DNA of 5,205 nucleotides from Spirochaetales bacterium. GTDB taxonomy: Bacteria; Spirochaetota; Spirochaetia; SZUA-6. Of the stretch, positions 4,338-5,205 are shown piece by piece. The stretch's first letter is position 1; each line of letters starts with the position of its first letter. Below the pieces are notes generated by a model. That model was given only the letters and a program-made list of their open reading frames with translations. It made no database searches and had not been told where the DNA came from. The stretch is taken from NCBI GenBank assembly GCA_003233545.1, contig QILZ01000159.1:1-5205 (forward strand), given 5' to 3'. A program made the position numbers and the translations under genes.

Positions 4338-5205
4338 TTATACAGATTTAAACCATATGGTATCATAAGGGTCGAGTTCTATGTCTTTAAATTGCTCGCC
4401 CTTTTTAATCTTAATTCTTCGTTCCGATAGCATGTCTTTAAAGGAAGAACAACCTTCCGGCGCGCTGCCATGCAGGCTTAACCTGTAACTTACCCTTTCG
4501 TTTCCGACATTATGAATGCAGAGCACTTTTTCACTTCCATCGACAGATGTCCTGACGAGTGCAAATACGGGACCTTCGGCACTAAGTACTTCCTGTTTAC
4601 CGCCGGGATGAAAAGCTTTTACATACTTTCGTGCATTTAATAATCTTTTAAACCCATTAAATACTCCTGAAGCATTCGAGCTCTCGTCGTTTACTATATT
4701 TTCTATTTCCGTGTATTTAAATTTCCTTCTGTTGATAGTCCTGTTAACCCCGGTGGACAAAACACCCTCCCTGTAATTTTCCGTACCGAGAAGACTGTGT
4801 ATATAAATACCGGGCACGCCTTTTAAGGAAAGCATGATAGACTGAGAACTTAAGAATTTTTTAATCTTTATCTCATCGCTTTCATTCTGATCCACAATTG
4901 CATTGTAATAGGAAATATTAAGTTCATAGGGTATATCACCGCCTGGAACCGCTTTATACGATACATAACCTCCGCGTGAGAGCGAAAGTTCGACGAGATG
5001 GTTAATTTCATCATCGGTTAGTATACCCTGGGCAGGAAGCAGCCCCACTCCATCGTGTGAAGCAAGAAAGTTAAAAAAGGTAACCTCCCCCTCTATCGAT
5101 GTAAGTCCGGATGCCCATTCACGGAGATGATTAGCCTCCCCTCTTAGAAAAGCATCCATGACAAGCGGCGGAAGCGGGAACTGATACACCATCTGGGCTT
5201 CGTTG
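4338..5205 (-). CDS. GH13 subfamily 18 sugar phosphorylase, C-terminal part (5' end outside window)
   Basis: GH13_18 enzymes phosphorolyse alpha-glucosides such as sucrose, sucrose 6'-phosphate, glucosylglycerate or glucosylglycerol, giving alpha-glucose 1-phosphate. The frame runs off the right edge, leaving 288 residues, roughly half of such a protein. Fragment residues 1-14 give NEAQMVYQFPLPPL, a family-typical segment. ASHDG at about 48-52 holds the His-Asp pair of the last GH13 active-site motif (H50, D51); Asp is the transition-state stabiliser. The nucleophile Asp and acid/base Glu are upstream, outside the window. The active-site loop near 89-103 reads GGDIPYELNISYYNA; as I recall, classic sucrose phosphorylases have a SNLDLYQ-type segment here, so one of the other specificities is more likely. 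A GVPGIYIHSLLG segment follows, and the last 80 or so residues look like the C-terminal beta domain. The ATG at 5192 is internal. It is convergent with rubredoxin and functionally unrelated to its neighbours here. Confidence 0.9.
   Translation of the reverse strand, partial: NEAQMVYQFPLPPLVMDAFLRGEANHLREWASGLTSIEGEVTFFNFLASHDGVGLLPAQGILTDDEINHLVELSLSRGGYVSYKAVPGGDIPYELNISYYNAIVDQNESDEIKIKKFLSSQSIMLSLKGVPGIYIHSLLGTENYREGVLSTGVNRTINRRKFKYTEIENIVNDESSNASGVFNGFKRLLNARKYVKAFHPGGKQEVLSAEGPVFALVRTSVDGSEKVLCIHNVGNERVSYRLSLHGSAPEGCSSFKDMLSERRIKIKKGEQFKDIELDPYDTIWFKSV

Overview
The window is 5.2 kb of ordinary-looking bacterial chromosome, AT-leaning by eye, with six protein genes plus a 53-residue rubredoxin. 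Two genes run off the edges. I see no tRNA, rRNA, CRISPR array, insertion sequence or phage gene. The superoxide reductase and rubredoxin pair points to an anaerobe or microaerophile. A spirochaete (Spirochaeta/Treponema relatives) is my best guess from gene content, but a clostridium or deltaproteobacterium is not excluded; I could not search databases.

Layout. Positions 1-1265 (+) are the C-terminal 420 residues of Mfd, the transcription-repair coupling translocase. Facing it on the minus strand is a two-gene lipid-enzyme pair: an exported PAP2 phosphatase (3086-2277) followed 25 bp later by a patatin-like acyl hydrolase (2251-1331). The PAP2 gene is divergent from a plus-strand oxidative-stress group: a PerR-type Fur-family repressor (3208-3642), a two-iron desulfoferrodoxin/superoxide reductase (3709-4083) and rubredoxin (4151-4312). 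The right end (5205-4338, minus strand) is the C-terminal part of a GH13 subfamily 18 sugar phosphorylase, convergent with rubredoxin.

How the parts fit. The regulator has all five residues that bind the regulatory metal in Bacillus PerR, including Asp at the position that separates peroxide sensors (Asp) from iron sensors (Glu). Superoxide reductase makes hydrogen peroxide using electrons from rubredoxin, so the cluster encodes the enzyme, its electron donor and a sensor of its product. An imperfect 22-bp palindrome sits upstream of the regulator, and its left 9-bp arm recurs exactly upstream of desulfoferrodoxin over a perfect TATAAT. This suggests autoregulation and regulon control, but it is inference.

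No wholly new system is evident. The points most worth checking are the shared operator-like element, the unusually tight promoter/ribosome-binding-site layout before desulfoferrodoxin, the patatin-PAP2 pair, and the substrate of the GH13_18 phosphorylase, which does not look like a standard sucrose phosphorylase.
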